Assembly: GCF_007676705.1 (NCBI RefSeq)
Contig: NZ_VEBF01000002.1
Span: forward strand, 248,001-312,000
Reading direction: 5' to 3'
DNA: 64,000 nucleotides
Origin: Paenibacillus xylanexedens
GTDB taxonomy: Bacteria > Bacillota > Bacilli > Paenibacillales > Paenibacillaceae
The translations under genes were made by a program, and so were the position numbers. The notes below the pieces were generated by a model that was not told where the DNA came from, searched no databases, and worked only from the letters and a program-made list of their open reading frames with translations. This document shows positions 60,422 to 64,000 of this stretch, in pieces. Each line of letters opens with the position of its first letter. Within the stretch, counting starts at the first letter, position 1.

Positions 60422-62002
60422 CTATATTGACTCCATCTCCACTACGCTCTCCGAAGCTGGATTCCAGCGCCAGCGGGCTTGTCTGCCACCTTCAATATGC
60501 AACCCGCCGATCCATAACTCTTCCTGCTTCAGCAGAGCCCAATCGACTTCTTCATCCAATACCTGAATACCGATTTCCGTCAGCTCAAAGACGGCTTCAC
60601 CAAATTTTTCATCATGCTGTATGAAGCTTGGGAAAGTGGTTTTCCCAGTTAACCGAAGCAGGGCTTGAGGTCCTTCTGTCATCCTCCTGAGATGTGCCCA
60701 GTATTCAAGGTCGCCCATTCCGAGAATATGCAGCTTGTCCCCTACCTCACGAAACAAAGGATGTGGACGATCTACACCCGCTCTAATGGTCTCCAGTGTC
60801 GTCTGCTCAATGACTCCTAGGCCATTCGACACAGATGGCAGACGGGACAAGTGGGCCTTGAATGCTGCATCTGCAAAGGGAAGTACCGTATTATCTGCTC
60901 GCAAGTAATCCAGATGCTGCCGGATATCATTAGACGTATAGGCCTCCCAGAACTGTGCACCTGCTTGTAGCTCGTCTGTGTCAATCACATGCCAGCTTCC
61001 GGACAGGCTTCCGATCTGTGTCGAGGTAAGTTGACCCAGTCCCCTAAAGTGCTCGATCTCTGGATACGAGTCAATGCAGAGCAGATTAAGTTTCGTATTC
61101 TGAAGCGCTTGTCCTTTGAAATAATGCAATAGGTAAGATAACATCGTCTGATCATAGAGATCGTATTCGAACCATAAGACAATTTCCTTATATTGTTGAA
61201 ACGAATGTAACTTGCGTTCAAGCTCCTCGATCTGCAAATATTCTATCTGTGGGATGCCCAACTGTTGCTCTAGCACGGATGCCCGGTTTTTCCTCTTCTT
61301 CGCAACCGACATATCTTTGGCAACCGGGCCGAACGTATACAACTCTCTCCACACCAGGATGTCTCCCTGAATTCCACTCTCTCTTAAACGATTGGCGGCG
61401 TGATCCCCATTCATAATGTGCAGCATACCTTTTCCCCCTTCATACAAATCGTTAAACATAGAGACCAAATTCCTCACTGGCATAGAGCGCTTGAGTTTGG
61501 AACGTGCATCGAACATTCTCTTCTTTAATGCAGCTACGTTGACACCTAGAAATTCTGATATTTCCTTCAGCGAGTATCCCTCTAAATAAAACAGTTCAAC
61601 AGCAATTCGCATCGATGATGGCAGCGCTGCAATAGAATCACGCAGCGTACGATGCATTTCGTTTTGCATCGCTTGTTCTTCTGGATTATGCGCCTGATCC
61701 TCTTCCTGGAATACATGCTCCAGCTCCTGAACGGGAATCGTGGTATGCTGCTTGCGCCTTAGCCAGCGATAACACTGCCTCTCCACGATCACCTTGAACC
61801 ATCCAGGAAAAGCCTCCGGGACCTCCAGCTTGGACAGATTGCCAAAGGCTTCAGTAAAAGCCTCCTGTACGACATCTTCAGCCCAAAATGTATCTCCTAA
61901 ACGATTGTAGGCAACAGCAAGAGCCATCCCGCGATATTGGGATACCAGTTGTTCGTATGCTTCGGGTTCGCCTTTCATTGCTGCTTCAATCCATGACTTC
62001 AA
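60422..62002 (-). CDS. ECF-type sigma factor fused to a DUF1835/DUF3658-like domain
   Basis: A 526-residue two-part protein. Residues about 1-180 are a sigma-70-like factor: region 2 with YNRLGDTFWAEDVVQEAFTEAF and WFKVIVERQCYRWLRRKQ, and region 4 with LPSSMRIAVELFYLEGYSLKEISEFLGVNVAALKKRMFDARSK-like helix-turn-helix. Residues about 193-320 match the DUF1835 pattern (MLHIMNGDHAANRLRESG, ILVWRELYTFGP), and about 400-520 looks like the accompanying DUF3658 domain (FTELTEIGIQVLDEE-type). The C-terminal part is a separate family elsewhere. No membrane segment and no separate anti-sigma gene are present, so the C-terminal half may regulate the sigma half. Confidence 0.85.
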   Translation of the reverse strand: MKSWIEAAMKGEPEAYEQLVSQYRGMALAVAYNRLGDTFWAEDVVQEAFTEAFGNLSKLEVPEAFPGWFKVIVERQCYRWLRRKQHTTIPVQELEHVFQEEDQAHNPEEQAMQNEMHRTLRDSIAALPSSMRIAVELFYLEGYSLKEISEFLGVNVAALKKRMFDARSKLKRSMPVRNLVSMFNDLYEGGKGMLHIMNGDHAANRLRESGIQGDILVWRELYTFGPVAKDMSVAKKRKNRASVLEQQLGIPQIEYLQIEELERKLHSFQQYKEIVLWFEYDLYDQTMLSYLLHYFKGQALQNTKLNLLCIDSYPEIEHFRGLGQLTSTQIGSLSGSWHVIDTDELQAGAQFWEAYTSNDIRQHLDYLRADNTVLPFADAAFKAHLSRLPSVSNGLGVIEQTTLETIRAGVDRPHPLFREVGDKLHILGMGDLEYWAHLRRMTEGPQALLRLTGKTTFPSFIQHDEKFGEAVFELTEIGIQVLDEEVDWALLKQEELWIGGLHIEGGRQARWRWNPASESVVEMESI

Positions 62003-62099
62003 TGCTATGGACTCCTTTCATATAGACATGCTGCTTGTTCCATTCATATATAAGTGCCATGTTATTATCCAAAGGTTACGTATGACTTAATCATTTATG

Positions 62100-62145
62100 T
62101 AAAAAGCCGTCCCGTCTGTGGAATACCTCCACATTCAGGACAGCT
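62100..62145 (-). terminator. Intrinsic terminator after gerQ
   Basis: Sense strand AGCTGTCC pairs with GGACGGCT (one G-U), with an inner TGTGG/CCACA stem, followed by TTTTT. Confidence 0.85.
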
Positions 62146-62204
62146 CGTAGTTCATTATGTGTTATCCATATCAAATATCAATCAAAATGATGAGGCGCCA
62201 ATGA

Positions 62205-62720
62205 TCATCTGCTTGGAGCTTGTGGGTAATTGCCTATCACTCCTGGATATTGATACAACAATGGCTCATCAAATGTAGCATAATCGAAGTTGACCATCAA
62301 CAGCATGATCCGTCTTCCTGTCTTCGGGTCGCTGATGATAATATGGTCACGGCCCGCTGCTTCAATAATACCTTGGAATATGCGAGCATTCCACTCTTTG
62401 TTGCCTTCATATGTCATGTAGAATGTACCGAATTTCCCGAGATTCAGTCGCAAAATATTCTCAATGTATGACTGCTCAAACTGTGGAGCCGTTGTCGTAA
62501 TCACTGCACCCGTCGGTGTCATTGGGCTTCCACTGGATACGAGTGGGGGTACACTTGTGGAGCTGGGTGATACCATCCCTGGCGTTGGTGACATGGCAGG
62601 CATTCCGTTACCGATTTTGTAAGACGTACCTTGAACCTGAGAATTGGCTTGTTGACCCAGAACAGAATTCGCTTGCTGACCCAACGTTTGAGTCATAGGT
62701 TGATAAGGCTGATTAATCAT
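62205..62720 (-). CDS. gerQ: Spore coat protein GerQ
   Basis: Spore coat protein needed for CwlJ placement and function; it is crosslinked by transglutaminase in Bacillus. The first 85 residues are low-complexity, rich in Gln, Pro, Ser and Thr, with a short duplicated GQQANS unit. The conserved C-terminal domain (about 88-160) contains SYIENILRLNLGKFGTFYMTYE, WNARIFQGIIEAAGRDHIIISD and the FDYATFDEPLLY end. 171 residues. The ATG at 62720 follows GGGAGG. It lies 18 bp after cwlJ, the gene order seen in Bacillus. Confidence 0.94.
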   Translation of the reverse strand: MINQPYQPMTQTLGQQANSVLGQQANSQVQGTSYKIGNGMPAMSPTPGMVSPSSTSVPPLVSSGSPMTPTGAVITTTAPQFEQSYIENILRLNLGKFGTFYMTYEGNKEWNARIFQGIIEAAGRDHIIISDPKTGRRIMLLMVNFDYATFDEPLLYQYPGVIGNYPQAPSR

Positions 62721-62738
62721 GGTGATTCCTCCCAAAAT

Positions 62739-63161
62739 TTAATATACTTCCGGACAGTCTTCGCCTGTCGGACTGAAGAAACAATGCGCTTTGAAACGTC
62801 CTGTATTTGGCTGGTCATACCACGTTGGTGGGCAGTCGCCCACAGGTCGGAAAAACCACAATGAATTGCTCGCTGGCCAGATGCGCTCTCCATTGATCAC
62901 CCGTTGTGCGAGACGAATCTCGGACTGTCTTGCCCGTTGGTAAAAGTACCCCTTCTGTGTGGACTCGTAGCCTCCTGGATTCTGGAATACCATACGATTG
63001 ATATCGCGAATATCCTTAAAGTCCAGACAATCCACCAGCACCCGGTTCACACCTACATTGCCCACAAGCAACATACCCTGTTCGCCGTCACCTTCAGCCT
63101 CTGCCCTCATGAGCCTAGCCAATAACTTGACATCCTCTGAGTTGGCTTTAATAACAGCCAT
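62739..63161 (-). CDS. cwlJ: Spore cortex hydrolase CwlJ
   Basis: Cortex-lytic enzyme acting in germination, in particular in the response to calcium-dipicolinate. The 140 residues form a single SleB/hydrolase_2 domain with no signal peptide, as in CwlJ but not SleB: ARLMRAEAEGDGEQGMLLVG near 15-34 (with the catalytic Glu), GNVGVNRV near 34-41, YFYQRARQSEIRLAQRVING near 72-91 and the C-terminal WFFRPVGDCPPTWYDQPNTG. First gene of the cwlJ-gerQ operon. Confidence 0.95.
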   Translation of the reverse strand: MAVIKANSEDVKLLARLMRAEAEGDGEQGMLLVGNVGVNRVLVDCLDFKDIRDINRMVFQNPGGYESTQKGYFYQRARQSEIRLAQRVINGERIWPASNSLWFFRPVGDCPPTWYDQPNTGRFKAHCFFSPTGEDCPEVY

Positions 63162-63250
63162 AGTCGTTACCTCCCTTGTTTCAGCTGTTCATCACCGTAC
63201 ATCGTATTGTGCAGGAGCCCATTTGGTGACACGATCCATCTTTTTTCCAT

Positions 63251-63289
63251 AAAAAAAAGCCCGGAACCTCACTCAAAGTGGGGTCCCGT
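63251..63289 (-). terminator. Intrinsic terminator after the truncated gene
   Basis: Sense strand GGGACCCCACT pairs with AGTGAGGTTCC (mismatch and G-U), followed by GGGCTTTTTTTT. It separates the gene ending at 63320 from cwlJ. Confidence 0.85.
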
Positions 63290-63319
63290 AGCAAGTTATT
63301 TCTTATATTACTCGCCTGT

Positions 63320-64000
63320 TCAAGGCTTGGCTTCAATCCAGTAATCATAGGCATGTACAATATTGCCTTGGTATGCCTGATATTCAGCCAGCAGATCCGG
63401 AAGCTTGGCAAGTTGAAGTTCCATCTCTGCCGCCCCCTTCTCATAAAATGAAATATGAGGACCTTCGTGGTTCTCCTTCATTTCCACCGAAATCATCAAC
63501 CTTTTACCCAGACGATCGGCGATCTCCATCTCCTGACCCACTATAGCAGCAATGCCATTGGAACCTTCCGCTTGGTTACGGAATGCCATCATCGACACAT
63601 GATCGAGTGTATCAATCATAAACTCCGTCACTGACATATCTTTACCCGGCAACGGGAAAGTATCTAGCCATACAGCAAGATCTGCACTCGTTTCGAGATC
63701 ACTATCCTTCTTCGTCTCTTCCTGGAAAAATGTAATATTGGCAGCCCAATCGGTCAACAGGGTATCCCGATTGCTCTCCCATTCCGGCAAGGTGTAAGGC
63801 TCAATATCCAGATGGATTCCTTCAAATTGTTCATCCGGCTCGGATTCAGCGTTGTAATTTTTCACATAATCAATCAAGCGCTGTATCCGTGGACGATTCT
63901 CCTTTTTACCCCAGATCGGGTGTCCCCCCATCGCGTGTATTTCAATACCTTGGGCTTTTGCCCGCTTCACAAAACCGCGGTAACTGGAATAGGGTTGATC
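63320..64000 (-). CDS. Hypothetical TIM-barrel-like protein, 5' end outside the window
   Basis: The family is not certain. 226 C-terminal residues are visible, and the frame stays open to the right edge (DQPYSSYRGFVKRAKAQG). GIHLDIEPYTLPEW near the first third resembles the beta-4 strand DxE-type motif of glycosidase-like TIM barrels. Later come MISVEMKENHEGPHISFYEKG and a C-terminal VHAYDYWIEAKP strand. The beginning is lost, so a signal peptide cannot be assessed. It may be a carbohydrate-active or cell-surface hydrolase, but no catalytic pair is secure. Confidence 0.65.
   Translation of the reverse strand, partial: DQPYSSYRGFVKRAKAQGIEIHAMGGHPIWGKKENRPRIQRLIDYVKNYNAESEPDEQFEGIHLDIEPYTLPEWESNRDTLLTDWAANITFFQEETKKDSDLETSADLAVWLDTFPLPGKDMSVTEFMIDTLDHVSMMAFRNQAEGSNGIAAIVGQEMEIADRLGKRLMISVEMKENHEGPHISFYEKGAAEMELQLAKLPDLLAEYQAYQGNIVHAYDYWIEAKP

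Overview
The window looks like a chromosomal segment of a spore-forming Firmicute, most probably Paenibacillus. The evidence is the sporulation/germination pair cwlJ-gerQ, strong GGAGG ribosome-binding sites with frequent TTG and GTG starts, a Bacillus-type puc purine-degradation locus with a bifunctional PucL, a secreted CBM35-GH26-X2-X2-CBM3 mannanase, and many LacI-type sugar regulons. No rRNA, tRNA, CRISPR array, prophage or transposase gene was found.

Layout. 0-3.6 kb: deoxyribonucleoside catabolism (deoR, then deoC-nupC-deoB; deoB runs off the left edge) with a recognisable DeoR operator. 3.8-4.9 kb: azoreductase and a small unknown protein. 5.0-10.5 kb: an L-fucose-type operon (isomerase, kinase, aldolase) divergent from a LacI regulator, with a perfect-arm operator and a cre-like site between them. 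10.9-13.6 kb: a three-gene oxidoreductase/methyltransferase/epimerase operon. 14.0-15.4 kb: adaA overlapping an SPL-family radical SAM gene. 15.5-19.8 kb: a LacI-regulated operon of two Gfo/Idh/MocA oxidoreductases and a ThuA protein. 20.2-26.0 kb: glpX, a PaiA-like acetyltransferase, a YczE-like membrane protein and the mannanase. 26.3-43.2 kb: a large purine-degradation locus (pucR, pucL-M-H-F-G, a GGT-fold hydrolase, an amidohydrolase, pucA-B, pucC-D-E). 43.4-50.3 kb: an orphan hybrid histidine kinase, fumC, an aldose epimerase, an MBL hydrolase and a small unknown protein. 50.6-53.1 kb: two tandem M29 aminopeptidases. 53.4-62.0 kb: three ECF-type sigma factor genes, two with overlapping membrane partners and one fused to DUF1835-like sequence, plus a CNNM/CorC-like membrane protein with a structured leader. 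62.2-64.0 kb: gerQ, cwlJ and a truncated hypothetical gene.

How the genes fit together. The puc genes would take hypoxanthine/xanthine to urate (PucA-E), then to allantoin (PucL, PucM), allantoate (PucH), ureidoglycine (PucF) and oxalurate plus glycine (PucG). The amidohydrolase could feed guanine in as xanthine, and the GGT-fold protein may act at the oxamate end. The deo genes salvage deoxynucleosides, and the fuc and GH26 genes are carbohydrate-scavenging functions with cre-like sites.

The most unusual non-coding signals are a four-copy interspersed palindromic element of about 190-230 bp, whose outermost inverted ends differ between copies but stay complementary within each copy, and a leader before the CNNM-type gene that can form two mutually exclusive hairpins around a short ORF with an ideal ribosome-binding site.
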